The position numbers and the translations under genes were made by a program. A model generated the notes under the pieces. It worked only from the letters and a program-made list of their open reading frames with translations. It was not told the origin of the DNA and searched no databases. Below are positions 1 to 8,632 of a stretch of DNA of 64,000 bases, piece by piece. The stretch comes from Rhodopirellula baltica (lineage in GTDB: Bacteria; Planctomycetota; Planctomycetia; Pirellulales; Pirellulaceae): positions 124,001 through 188,000 of the forward strand of contig PPHI01000048.1 of assembly GCA_002901265.1 (NCBI GenBank). The letters are read 5' to 3'. The stretch's first letter is position 1; every line of letters starts with the position of its first letter.

Positions 1-1
1 T

Positions 2-46
2 GCGGCAAGCTTGCGATTGCGGCAAGAAGCAGGAGGCATCCGATGA
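2..46 (+). CDS. C-terminal end of an upstream gene, possibly fliH (partial)
   Basis: A frame open from the window edge reads about fourteen codons and stops at a TGA that overlaps the fliI start codon as ATGA. An overlap of this kind is usual inside flagellar export operons, and fliH commonly precedes fliI. Too little is visible to identify the protein, so the assignment rests on position and the overlap only. Confidence 0.3.
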   Translation, partial: AASLRLRQEAGGIR

Positions 47-1344
47 CCACCAGCATGCTCGAGAACCGTGACTGGATCCGCACGACAGGACGCTTGCAAA
101 GTGTTGAAGGAAAAATGTGCGCGACCATTGATGCCGCAGTCGGCGAGATGGTCGAAATCCTGACGTCCAACAACCAACATGTGCTCGCCGAAGTCATCGG
201 CTTCAATGACGAAAAGGCACAGTTGATGCCCTACAACGCCGGCGTCAACTTCCAGCGTGGCAACGTCGTTGTCTCCACACGTCGCCGTTTAGAAATACCC
301 GTCGGCCGAGAACTGCTCGGTCGTGTCATCGATGCGCTGGGCCGTCCGATTGATTCAAAGGGCCCGATCCATTGCAACGAATTCGCAGACCTGCACTTTG
401 AATCCCCGGACCCACTGACGCGCCCGCTGATCCGCGAACCCTTTGTGACTGGTATCCGCTCAATTGACGGCATGCTGACAATGGGGCAGGGACAACGCGT
501 AGGACTGTTTGCCGGAAGCGGTGTCGGTAAAAGCACGCTGCTTGGCGAAATCGCAAAACACGCGCTCTGCGATATCAACGTCGTCGCGATGATTGGCGAA
601 CGCGGACGCGAAGTTCGCCCCTTTATCGAAGACACACTCGGCCCCGAAGGACTAAAACGTTCGATCGTCATTGTGTCGACATCCGACCAACCGCCACTCG
701 CACGGATCCGGGCCAGCGAATCGGCCGTAGCCATCGCGAACTGGTTCCGGATGCAAGGCATGAACGTCCTGTTCATGTTGGACTCGCTCACTCGCCTCGC
801 GCATGCACAGCGAGAACTCGGATTGCTGCTCGGCGAGCCACCGACATCGCGCGGTTACACTCCAAGCGTGTTTCAAAAAATGGCTCGGCTTCTGGAACAA
901 CTCGGAACCAGCGATCGCGGTGTGATCACGGGACTATTAACCATCTTGGTCGACGGTGACGACATGAACGAACCTGTCGCCGATGCGGCGCGTTCGATCC
1001 TTGACGGACACATCGTCCTCGATCGCAAACTGGCTCACCAAAACCATTACCCCGCGATCAATGTGCTCAGCAGCGCAAGCCGACTATTCGGCGAGGTTGC
1101 CAATGAACACCACCGTCAACACGCCGGCGCAGTCCGCCGCGCCCTGGCCAAATATGTCGAAGTCGAAGACCTGATTCAAATCGGCGCCTACCAAAAAGGT
1201 TCGATGTTGGAATCTGACCGCGCCATCGAAGTGCAACCCGAGCTGAACCGTTTCTTGCGTCAAGGAATGAACCAGCCCAGTGACCTGGAACACACGACCG
1301 CCGAACTGGCGCGTCTGAATGAGCTGATCACGAGGCCCGCGTGA
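43..1344 (+). CDS. fliI: Flagellum-specific export ATPase FliI
   Basis: This is the cytoplasmic ATPase of the flagellar type III export apparatus; it forms a ring below the export gate and helps unload chaperone-bound substrates. At 433 residues it has the normal family length. The Walker A loop GSGVGKST lies at about residues 158-165 and the Walker B strand LFMLD at 243-247. The VDGDDMNEP segment near 315-325 is typical of the FliI/SctN family and not of F1 beta subunits. The ATG is preceded by AGGAGG at 31-36 with 6-nt spacing, which fixes the start. It is the first complete gene of a run with fliJ, a MotE-like gene, fliQ, fliR and flhB. Confidence 0.96.
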   Translation: MTTSMLENRDWIRTTGRLQSVEGKMCATIDAAVGEMVEILTSNNQHVLAEVIGFNDEKAQLMPYNAGVNFQRGNVVVSTRRRLEIPVGRELLGRVIDALGRPIDSKGPIHCNEFADLHFESPDPLTRPLIREPFVTGIRSIDGMLTMGQGQRVGLFAGSGVGKSTLLGEIAKHALCDINVVAMIGERGREVRPFIEDTLGPEGLKRSIVIVSTSDQPPLARIRASESAVAIANWFRMQGMNVLFMLDSLTRLAHAQRELGLLLGEPPTSRGYTPSVFQKMARLLEQLGTSDRGVITGLLTILVDGDDMNEPVADAARSILDGHIVLDRKLAHQNHYPAINVLSSASRLFGEVANEHHRQHAGAVRRALAKYVEVEDLIQIGAYQKGSMLESDRAIEVQPELNRFLRQGMNQPSDLEHTTAELARLNELITRPA

Positions 1345-1778
1345 TGAGTACGCAGCAAAAACTGAAACGCACACAAAGGATTTGCAAGGTCGAAACCAAC
1401 CGCCTGAACGCGTTGGTCGGCAAACGAAATATCCTCGACAGCCAAATCAACGCGATCCGCAACAACATTGCTCAACTGATTCGCCAACGTGATCAAGACT
1501 CATTTGCCTCTGGCACAAAACCGACACTTGAGCTACTGACGCAATCACACGTGTGGATCGACGGCTTGGACGAAAAGATCAACACCGAACACGAGCGTTG
1601 CCGGGAACTTCAAAAGCAACGTGAGGAACTTCAGTCACAAGTGTTGCAGCAGCGTACGAGACTGCGTGGGATGGAGATCCTTGTCGACCAGCTTCGACTG
1701 GCCGTCAAATCCGAGCAACAAGCACAACAATTCACACTCGCCGACGAACAGGCCATACGAGACTTTGCTGAGGGCTAA
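1344..1778 (+). CDS. fliJ: FliJ-like export chaperone/stalk protein
   Basis: A small protein of about 144 residues, almost wholly alpha-helical and rich in Lys, Arg, Glu and Gln, with heptad-like spacing expected of an antiparallel coiled coil. FliJ fills the centre of the FliI ring and links ATP hydrolysis to the export gate. FliJ sequences are poorly conserved, so this call rests on size, coiled-coil character and position immediately after fliI. The ATG overlaps the fliI stop by one base (TGATG); a GTG three bases upstream is an alternative start. Translation is probably coupled to fliI. Confidence 0.7.
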   Translation: MSTQQKLKRTQRICKVETNRLNALVGKRNILDSQINAIRNNIAQLIRQRDQDSFASGTKPTLELLTQSHVWIDGLDEKINTEHERCRELQKQREELQSQVLQQRTRLRGMEILVDQLRLAVKSEQQAQQFTLADEQAIRDFAEG

Positions 1779-1781
1779 TCG

Positions 1782-2498
1782 ATGAAAGCGATCATCGCAG
1801 CGATGCTGACATGCATCATCATATTTGGACTATCTGCCGGCGCGACACACATGTTGATGCAGTCGGACCCTGCTGAACCGCCAGAAGAACTTGCCGATGG
1901 GTCAGGCGAAAGCATGCCCCCGAGCGATACCGAAGAAGTCCTCCCCGGCGAGCCGATGCCGGTCTCCTTTCGCCCAGACAATGATGTTTCGGTCGAAGCG
2001 GTTCTACAGATGAGCGACTCGATCAAACGCATGGAACAGGAGCTCGCCGAACGTGAGAAAAAGGTCAAGCGTGACGAAGCCCGCATCAAATTGATGTTCG
2101 ATGACCTGACCACCGAACAAGACGAACTAAAGGCGTTCAGCGAAGGCATCGAGACAAAGCTTGCCGTTTTGGAGCAACTCAAGAATGAGGTTTCGACCTC
2201 TCTCGCAATGCTCGATCAACGCAAGGAAGAGCTAGACAAAACGAAGGCGAAGATCGAATCGGCTGAGAAGGCCGAGACCGCACCGATGGATGACCGCGTC
2301 GAAGACGTCAAGAGTTGGTTCGCCAACCTGGCTCCCGAACAGGCATCCGACTACCTTCGGGAGTTTGCCAATAATGGCAAGCTCAGCTTTGCGGCATCAT
2401 TGCTGCAAAAAATGCCAGACCGCCAGAAATCCAAAATCCTTGCCGCGATGAACGATCCAGTTTTGGTGGACCAACTCATCGACGCGCTCGGAAAATAG
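1782..2498 (+). CDS. MotE-like / MgtE-N-domain flagellar protein
   Basis: A 238-residue protein with a membrane anchor or signal segment at about residues 3-22, an acidic, Pro/Glu-rich linker, a long coiled coil at about 65-165 and a compact C-terminal domain at about 175-238. That last domain, with its WFANLAP...YLREF...ASLLQKM...ILAAM pattern, resembles the MgtE N-terminal-like repeats of MotE. MotE proteins in other phyla are chaperones for the stator protein MotC or sit in flagellar operons with unclear roles. It starts 3 nt after the fliJ stop, with GAGGG upstream as a possible ribosome site. A periplasmic or stator-related role is an inference. Confidence 0.65.
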   Translation: MKAIIAAMLTCIIIFGLSAGATHMLMQSDPAEPPEELADGSGESMPPSDTEEVLPGEPMPVSFRPDNDVSVEAVLQMSDSIKRMEQELAEREKKVKRDEARIKLMFDDLTTEQDELKAFSEGIETKLAVLEQLKNEVSTSLAMLDQRKEELDKTKAKIESAEKAETAPMDDRVEDVKSWFANLAPEQASDYLREFANNGKLSFAASLLQKMPDRQKSKILAAMNDPVLVDQLIDALGK

Positions 2499-2585
2499 GT
2501 TTGCGATGCGGCCCCCAAAACCGCTATGGATAGTGGTATTGGACGCTGTTGAACCTCTGACAAGCACCATGGATTGGACTTTGTC

Positions 2586-2855
2586 ATGGATATTGAAGAC
2601 GCCGTATACATCGGCCGCGAGTTTTTTGCGCTCGCCCTGCTGCTTTCGGCCCCCGTTGTTGCGGTCAGCTTGATCGTCGGTTTGCTGATCAGCATCGGCC
2701 AGACCGTCACCAGTGTTCAAGAACAAACGCTGTCTTTTGCGCCGCGGATCATCGCCGTCGTCTGCGTCCTGATGTTCATGGCGACGTGGTACTTAGAAAC
2801 GCTACAGAACTACACGATCAGCCTCTTTGTCCAGATGGTTGACCTGATCAAATGA
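2586..2855 (+). CDS. fliQ: Flagellar export gate protein FliQ
   Basis: A protein of about 89 residues with two long hydrophobic helices (about 14-36 and 51-70), matching FliQ, which forms the helical export gate in the inner membrane with FliP and FliR. The segment ISIGQTVTSVQEQTLSF is highly typical of the family. I chose the ATG at 2586 over a TTG at 2574 because it gives the usual N-terminus (MDIEDAV). The 87 bases before it carry no other gene. FliP, which normally precedes fliQ, is not there and would have to lie outside the window. The 3' end overlaps fliR by 4 bp (ATGA). Confidence 0.93.
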   Translation: MDIEDAVYIGREFFALALLLSAPVVAVSLIVGLLISIGQTVTSVQEQTLSFAPRIIAVVCVLMFMATWYLETLQNYTISLFVQMVDLIK

Positions 2856-3622
2856 CCGGTGACATCGCCCTATTCCTTTTGGTGATGGCGCGTGTTTCGG
2901 TTTTCGTAGCGTTCTTCCCGCTGTTCACCAAACGACAACTCCCCTCGCATGTTAAAGCGGGCCTTGCGGCCGCGCTGTCGTTCTTTTGGTATGCAGACGC
3001 CAAAAACGTCATTGATGTTCCCGAGCTCGACGACATCGGAGGCTGGGTCTTTACGTTTCTCGTCTTCAAGGAAGTCTTTACGGGAATCTTGCTCAGCCTG
3101 TTGCTCGGCTTGTTCTTTTGGCCAAGCCGTATTGCAGGTTCCTACATCGCACAGGAATTGGGGTTGTCGCTGGCAGCGATTAGCGACCCCAGCAGCCAGG
3201 ATTCATCCACACTGGTTTCGCGTGTCTTTGAATCGTTTTCGATCCTGGTTTTCTTTGCACTGAACCTGCACCACTTCATCATCCTGACGCTGCACTTTTC
3301 TTTCCATTACATGTTGACGCAGGTCGGAATGATGACGCTTCCGACCGAAGCGTTTGTGACCGCTTTTGGCAATTCGGATGACTACGGATTGCTGATCATC
3401 GCGCCCGTCCTGGTGATGCTGATGATGGTCACACTGGTCCTCGCGTTTTTAAATCGTGCGGCACCTTCGCTGAATTTGTTTTCAATCGGAATGCCCCTCC
3501 GCGTCGGCTTCGGCGTGATGCTGCTGTTTGTGTTTAGCCCGATTATTTTTGGCGCGATGGAAATGTATTTCTATCGCGTACAAGAAGACATCGAATCGAT
3601 TTTGGCCCTACTTGCCGGGTAA
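2852..3622 (+). CDS. fliR: Flagellar export gate protein FliR
   Basis: A 256-residue polytopic membrane protein of normal FliR length. Hydrophobic stretches begin at the N-terminus and recur at about 30-50, 65-90, 125-155, 175-200 and 210-235. The motif near residues 100-115 (AGSYIAQELGLSLA) matches the conserved loop of FliR/SctT. FliR packs with five FliP and four FliQ subunits to form the secretion pore. The start codon overlaps the fliQ stop as ATGA, so the two are probably translationally coupled. The family assignment is secure; nothing unusual was noticed. Confidence 0.94.
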   Translation: MTGDIALFLLVMARVSVFVAFFPLFTKRQLPSHVKAGLAAALSFFWYADAKNVIDVPELDDIGGWVFTFLVFKEVFTGILLSLLLGLFFWPSRIAGSYIAQELGLSLAAISDPSSQDSSTLVSRVFESFSILVFFALNLHHFIILTLHFSFHYMLTQVGMMTLPTEAFVTAFGNSDDYGLLIIAPVLVMLMMVTLVLAFLNRAAPSLNLFSIGMPLRVGFGVMLLFVFSPIIFGAMEMYFYRVQEDIESILALLAG

Positions 3623-3634
3623 GGAACCAAGACG

Positions 3635-4705
3635 ATGGCTGAACAGGGACAGGAGAAAGATCAGAAAACAGAAGACGCCACCCCGCAGCGCCTACGCAAG
3701 GCCCGCGAGGATGGCCAAATCGGATTCAGTAGCGAACTGGTCAGCGCTGTCATCCTCACGATGGCGACGGGTTTCTTTTGGTTCGCCGGGGCTTGGTTCT
3801 TCGAAACGATCACCGGTTTGATCTCGCGACGGTTGACGAGTTTCGAACTCGTGCTGCTCGACCCACGCATGATCATCCGTGTCATCATCGAAGAGACGTC
3901 CACGATCGGAGCCGCTGTCTTGGCGCTGATTTTGCCGGTTGCCGCTGTCGCCGCCACGTCAGGCTTGCTGCAAACGAATTTCAACATCAGTTCGAAACCA
4001 TTGGAACTAAAGCTCGACAAACTGAGCGTGATCGAGGGTTTCAAACGGATGTTCTCCAGCCGTGCGGCAGTTCGCGGTGTGCTGGCCCTGGCCAAAGCGA
4101 CGGTGATTATCGCGATCACCATTTTTGTCGGATGGGGCAGAATCGCAGAGATCACCACCACGGGTGCGAGCACGTCCAAGGAAATGCTCGGCTATCTTGG
4201 CGGACTGCTGCTACACACATCGGTGGCCGTCGCGGCAACGATCACGGTGCTTTCCCTGATTGATCTCGGTTTTCAGAAATGGAAACACTTGCAAGACATG
4301 AAGATGAGTCGGCAAGATTTGAAAGACGAGCAGAAAATGACGGAAGGCGATCCGATGATGCGTGCACGCATCAAACAATTGCAAGCCGAAATGGGCCGAC
4401 AACGGATGTTTGCCGAGATCCCCAAGGCCGACGTCGTGGTTACCAACCCAACTCACTTTGCCGTCGCATTGAAATACGATCGCGCAACAATGGACGCGCC
4501 CGTGGTCGTCGCAAAAGGTGCCGATCACATCGCGAAGAAGATCATTCAGATCGCAAAAGAGAATGGGGTCGCGGTTGTCGAACGAAAACCGGTGGCAAGA
4601 TTCTTGTTCAAAAACGTCGAGATCGGAAAGATGATTCCGTTCGAGCTCTATCAGGCCGTCGCCGAGATTCTCAACTTCGTCAATCGCATGCGTTCGTCGA
4701 TCTAA
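3635..4705 (+). CDS. flhB: Flagellar export switch protein FlhB
   Basis: A 356-residue protein with a short cytoplasmic N-terminus (EDATPQRLRKAREDGQ, typical of FlhB), four membrane segments between about residues 30 and 215, and a cytoplasmic domain holding the autocleavage site NPTH at 271-274. In the family, cleavage between Asn and Pro lets the export machine change from rod/hook to filament substrates. It lies 12 nt after fliR with AAGGAA upstream of the ATG. It is the last flagellar gene of this run: the next gene, rsmD, is convergent and only 22 bp away, with no strong terminator visible between them. Confidence 0.96.
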   Translation: MAEQGQEKDQKTEDATPQRLRKAREDGQIGFSSELVSAVILTMATGFFWFAGAWFFETITGLISRRLTSFELVLLDPRMIIRVIIEETSTIGAAVLALILPVAAVAATSGLLQTNFNISSKPLELKLDKLSVIEGFKRMFSSRAAVRGVLALAKATVIIAITIFVGWGRIAEITTTGASTSKEMLGYLGGLLLHTSVAVAATITVLSLIDLGFQKWKHLQDMKMSRQDLKDEQKMTEGDPMMRARIKQLQAEMGRQRMFAEIPKADVVVTNPTHFAVALKYDRATMDAPVVVAKGADHIAKKIIQIAKENGVAVVERKPVARFLFKNVEIGKMIPFELYQAVAEILNFVNRMRSSI

Positions 4706-4727
4706 TCACTTTCGATCAGATCGTTGT

Positions 4728-5438
4728 CTACTGAAGACCACAGACGAGCTCAGGTTCAAGAATCGACAACCGGGTCCCGCCGTAGCATCGATGGTCCCAA
4801 TTGGCCGTCGGCAGGAGCGACTCTTCTTGATGCTTGTCCGTTTCACAAACGATCACGCTGCATGGTGGCGAATGGGCGATCGCCAGGTTCACCAGATCAC
4901 GAAGTTCTTGGTTACGTGATTCCCACATTTCATAGGGCGGACAGAAGAAAACCACCCTGGGAGTGTCATTCAGGGGGGCATCTGCAGGTGGTGGGCCCAA
5001 CAATCCGGGAGCGATTCGGAAGGTGTCCGAGTTGATCACACGGAGCTTGTCCGCGACGCCGAGTGTTTCGGCGCTCGATTTCAAGAACGAGCAAGCATGG
5101 CGGCTCCTTTCAATCGCAATCGCAGAACTCGCACCACGGCTAAGCGACTCGAACATCACCGCACCGGTCCCGGCAAACAGGTCCACCACATCGCTGCCGC
5201 GGACACGTTGCCCCAGGATATTGAACAAATTCTCGCGAACACTGTCTTTCATCGGGCGGGTAAAGTCTGCACCGTGATAGACAACCGTTCGGCCACGCAT
5301 GTGGCCGCCGATGATCCGCAGTTTGATGGGGCGACGCTTGGCCGGTTTCCCTGGTTTGCTTCGATCGTCCTGTGACGCCCCGGTATCATCTGAGGAGCGG
5401 CGGAAGTTGTCAGATTTGTTTTTTCTGCGGCGATTCAT
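4728..5438 (-). CDS. rsmD: RsmD-like 16S rRNA guanine-N2 methyltransferase with an altered catalytic motif
   Basis: A 236-residue protein with a basic, disordered N-terminal 35 residues, then the RsmD core: RIIGGHMRGR at 41-50, RPMKDSVRENLFNIL at 61-75 and the SAM-binding loop DLFAGTG at 86-92. In E. coli RsmD methylates G966 of 16S rRNA. The catalytic motif, normally DPP[FY], reads CPPY at 166-169 after VVFF, so the expected aspartate is a cysteine. All other core motifs are intact, so the gene is probably functional, perhaps with changed chemistry or specificity. It converges with flhB and diverges from the cyclophilin gene. Confidence 0.85.
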   Translation of the reverse strand: MNRRRKNKSDNFRRSSDDTGASQDDRSKPGKPAKRRPIKLRIIGGHMRGRTVVYHGADFTRPMKDSVRENLFNILGQRVRGSDVVDLFAGTGAVMFESLSRGASSAIAIERSRHACSFLKSSAETLGVADKLRVINSDTFRIAPGLLGPPPADAPLNDTPRVVFFCPPYEMWESRNQELRDLVNLAIAHSPPCSVIVCETDKHQEESLLPTANWDHRCYGGTRLSILEPELVCGLQ

Positions 5439-5625
5439 CCCCGAAGTATACGAGGCCCGCAGGGTTTGCCCAGGTCCGAAACAAGGCAGCGGTCAAGACA
5501 ACGGCTGAAGTTTTGCCAAACCAGATCGCCAGTCGCTGCGTAACCAAGCCTTGGGTCTGCTTTGGCAGATCCGAGCACATCCGGCAACCACGATCCATTC
5601 CCCGCAATCTTCTGCGTATTTCCCG

Positions 5626-7083
5626 ATGTCGAAATCTTTGACCTTCCTCGCTGCAACCCTGATTGGCTGCGTCACATCGAACGGATTCTCCCAAGAGGTC
5701 ACGTCAAACGACCAATCGGAAGCCCAAACCGCAGAATCTGGCACCCCGCCGGCGATCCCGTTCCCACAGCCCATCCCGGACCCCGAATCCGGCATGGAGC
5801 AAGACCACACCGGTCACGATCATTCTCATGATGGCCACGACCATTCGAATGAAGAAGGCCTGGGTATTGGGGAAGGCAAATCGATCGACCTTCGCGAAGA
5901 AGATCCTTCGGAAGAAGAGTTGCTCGAGGACCTCAGAGGACGAGTCGAACCGGAGATCTATGCGGAGGCGACCAAGGCACTCGATGACTTTAAAACGAAG
6001 TCGGCGAAGATGAAGGAAACGGTCACGGAGATGCGTTTAGTTCATACCAAGCTACGCAACAAGATGATCGACGATGACGCACTCTACTACGAACTTCGCA
6101 ATCGCGCTCGCCAGGAAATTCGTGATACGTACGACTCGGCGGTGATCTTGATTGACTATCTCTCGCTCCCCGACGCCATTCGATTCGTCAACACGATGGT
6201 CCAAAACCGGATTCAACATGGCGTGTACGAGGAATCAACGAAGATCGGTGCGGCCAAATTGTTTTACAACTACGGCGCACGTTACGTGCACCTCGCCCAA
6301 GCCGCCGCACGTGCGTCTGTTATGACCGGTGATTTCGAAATGGCGAAATTCATCTATGAAAAACTGACGCCAGACAAGGAACTCGAAGAGCTCGACAAGC
6401 GATTGTTCGCCACACTCGATGAATTGAAAGAACAATACGAAGCCGAAAAACTGCTTCGCGATTCCGATCCCGCCGACTTGCCCCAAGTCCGCTTGTCGAC
6501 CACCCGTGGCGACGTCCTGATCGAGCTATATCCCAATGAAGCTCCATCGACAGTCGCAAACTTTATCCGCTTGGTCGAAGACGGCTTTTACGACGGACTT
6601 GATTTCTTTCAAGTCGTTGACGACGTGCTTGCGATTTCGGGCGACCCCTTGGGAGACGGAAGTTCGATGCCGGAGAAATTCATCGTCGATGAAGACGATC
6701 GGCCGACCGTTCGCATGCCCCTCTATGGATCGCTGGTGATGGCGAAACTACCGATCCCCGATTCGCGTGACTTTGTTCCCAATTCGGCGGGCACCCAATT
6801 CGCGATCCTCTATAGCCCACTGCCACACATCGCACGCAGCCAAACGGTATTCGGCCGAGTGATTGAAGGCTTCGATGTACTCGGTTCACTACAACGTGTT
6901 GATCCGTCGAAAGCGAAAAAGAAAAACGAAATCACTTTTCCCCCGGATCGAATCATCGAAGCCAAGGTGATTAATCGCCCCGAAACACTGCCCGAAATTC
7001 GCTATGTCGATCCCTCGGCATCGCCAACGGCGGCTGCGCCAAACCTTCCCCCCCTGGATCTGGATTTGCCAAGTGACAAATAG
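5626..7083 (+). CDS. Secreted cyclophilin-type peptidyl-prolyl isomerase with a His-rich segment
   Basis: Starting at the ATG at 5626, which gives a clean signal peptide (MSKSLTFLAATLIGC...), the protein has 485 residues. A Pro-rich stretch is followed by a metal-binding-like run of alternating His and Asp at about 60-74, then a helical region of about 200 residues and a cyclophilin domain at about 285-455 (TTRGDVLIELYPNEAPSTVANF, then GTQFAI and VFGRV). Cyclophilins speed cis-trans isomerisation of prolyl bonds; export implies a role in envelope protein folding. The helical middle region may recognise clients. An upstream in-frame start at 5551 would destroy the signal peptide and is rejected. 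The ZIP metal transporter 1.5 kb downstream has a very similar His-rich run. Confidence 0.88.
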   Translation: MSKSLTFLAATLIGCVTSNGFSQEVTSNDQSEAQTAESGTPPAIPFPQPIPDPESGMEQDHTGHDHSHDGHDHSNEEGLGIGEGKSIDLREEDPSEEELLEDLRGRVEPEIYAEATKALDDFKTKSAKMKETVTEMRLVHTKLRNKMIDDDALYYELRNRARQEIRDTYDSAVILIDYLSLPDAIRFVNTMVQNRIQHGVYEESTKIGAAKLFYNYGARYVHLAQAAARASVMTGDFEMAKFIYEKLTPDKELEELDKRLFATLDELKEQYEAEKLLRDSDPADLPQVRLSTTRGDVLIELYPNEAPSTVANFIRLVEDGFYDGLDFFQVVDDVLAISGDPLGDGSSMPEKFIVDEDDRPTVRMPLYGSLVMAKLPIPDSRDFVPNSAGTQFAILYSPLPHIARSQTVFGRVIEGFDVLGSLQRVDPSKAKKKNEITFPPDRIIEAKVINRPETLPEIRYVDPSASPTAAAPNLPPLDLDLPSDK

Positions 7084-7181
7084 GAGTTCGACAGGCTTCG
7101 CGGTCACGGCGAAACGCGGTAAACTGGCGATGTCCGAATCATTGGGATTCGACGAATCGCCACGCCTATCTCCGCAATTCC

Positions 7182-8567
7182 ATGTCAGAACAAACTCCAC
7201 GGCCGTCCGATTTGGCATTTGAAGGTCAAGCACCGGCTCTCCTGGAACGGGTCGTGAATTTGATGGATCCCGCCGGCGACATCTTGTTGAACATGTCTGC
7301 CGAGCAGGCTCAACAAGCGGTGCAGAGCGGTGACCCCGAAGCGGTTCGAAAAATTCGTGGCCAGTTCGCGATCTGTCAACAAAGTGGCAAGACCATTCGC
7401 ATGGCGCGATCGATTGGCCGCCCGATGCGATACTTCCTCGCCAAACGCGCCGAAGGCCCCGCGTTGATCATCGCCGAGCGAATCAGCGAGATCATCGATC
7501 AACTCAAAAAAGAAGGCTTGGCGGATCAATTCCACCCTTCGTACACACGAATGGTGCCCGCGCATTACCTGCTTGAACTTCAATTGGTTGGTTGCCCGGA
7601 TCCGAATCCCAAACTGTCGCGTTATTTCGCACCTGAACGAAACCGATTGCCAGCAGACATCGAAGCGATCGGTGCGATGTATATCGAGCGACTCGCCGAA
7701 GTGATCGACCAGTTCCTCATCTCGATCGACGAGAAAGAACCGATCGGCGTGATGTTCAGCGGTGGAATTGATAGCGGATCGGTCTTGGTGCTTGTCGACT
7801 ATTTAATGCGTCGCCGCGGGCAATCCCCCTCGCGAATCAAAGCATTCACGCTGGCCGTTCAGGGCCAACCCGGTGACATCGAACAGGCACGCCGATTCTT
7901 GAAAGCGGTCAATTTGGAAATGATGCTGGAACCGATCGAGGTCCCGGCCGAGCAAGTCCGCTGGCAAGACGCGATCGCGTCGATGGAAGACTACAAACCG
8001 CTGGACGTCCAGTCGGCAACGATGGGCTTTGCACTGCTCCGTGGGCTGCGCAAGAAATATCCAGACTGGAAGTACCTGATCGATGGCGATGGCGGTGACG
8101 AAAACCTGAAAGACTACCCCATCGAAGAAAACCCAGAACTGACCATCCGCAGCGTGCTGGGCAACCGGATGTTGTATCAAGAGGGTTGGGGAGTCGACGC
8201 CGTCAAACACTCGCTCGTCTACAGCGGCGGACAAAGCCGTGGTCACAGCCGCACCAGCATGCCAGCGGCACAGTTCGGATTTATGGGATTCAGTCCCTAC
8301 GCGATACCCGACGTAATCGAAATTGCCGAGGCCGTCCCGTTCGTCGCGTTGACCGATTGGGACCACAAAAAACTGTACGACTTGAAAGGCCAGATCGTCG
8401 CTGCCGGTATTAAACATGTCACCGGCGTCGACATGCCAGTCTTCGAAAAACGTCGCTTCCAACATGGCGCGGTCGATCAAGACAGCTTCCGCAAGATCTT
8501 TCCGACGGATGACCAAGATTATCGCGACGAATTCAAGCGATTGATGGAAGAGCAATCCTCCGTGTGA
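7182..8567 (+). CDS. Asparagine-synthetase-like ATP-dependent ligase lacking the glutaminase cysteine
   Basis: A 461-residue protein. The C-terminal half carries the PP-loop SGGIDSGS at 193-200, which binds ATP pyrophosphate, and a later DGDGGDEN motif corresponding to SGEGADE of asparagine and beta-lactam synthetases. The N-terminal part (about 45-150) looks like a shrunken class II glutaminase fold (RGQFAI..., RSIGRPMRYFLA), but the protein does not start with Met-Cys and no nucleophile is visible. It should therefore use free ammonia or another amine, or form a bond as beta-lactam synthetase does. Substrate unknown. It lies 98 bp after the cyclophilin and 65 bp before the ZIP gene, possibly in one transcript. 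Confidence 0.8.
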   Translation: MSEQTPRPSDLAFEGQAPALLERVVNLMDPAGDILLNMSAEQAQQAVQSGDPEAVRKIRGQFAICQQSGKTIRMARSIGRPMRYFLAKRAEGPALIIAERISEIIDQLKKEGLADQFHPSYTRMVPAHYLLELQLVGCPDPNPKLSRYFAPERNRLPADIEAIGAMYIERLAEVIDQFLISIDEKEPIGVMFSGGIDSGSVLVLVDYLMRRRGQSPSRIKAFTLAVQGQPGDIEQARRFLKAVNLEMMLEPIEVPAEQVRWQDAIASMEDYKPLDVQSATMGFALLRGLRKKYPDWKYLIDGDGGDENLKDYPIEENPELTIRSVLGNRMLYQEGWGVDAVKHSLVYSGGQSRGHSRTSMPAAQFGFMGFSPYAIPDVIEIAEAVPFVALTDWDHKKLYDLKGQIVAAGIKHVTGVDMPVFEKRRFQHGAVDQDSFRKIFPTDDQDYRDEFKRLMEEQSSV

Positions 8568-8632
8568 TTTTCATCACGATTCGATTCAGTTATGGTTCGC
8601 GGTTTACGTTGCCAATTCTTCTGGAAACCTAA

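Noticed and set aside
4706-4727. Possible terminator between flhB and rsmD (GATCAGATC-type repeat)
   Set aside because: The arms are only about four bases and there is no T run, so it cannot be supported.
7803-8555. Minus-strand frame of 250 codons opposite the asparagine-synthetase-like gene
   Set aside because: The opposite strand has clear PP-loop motifs; the frame is antisense noise.
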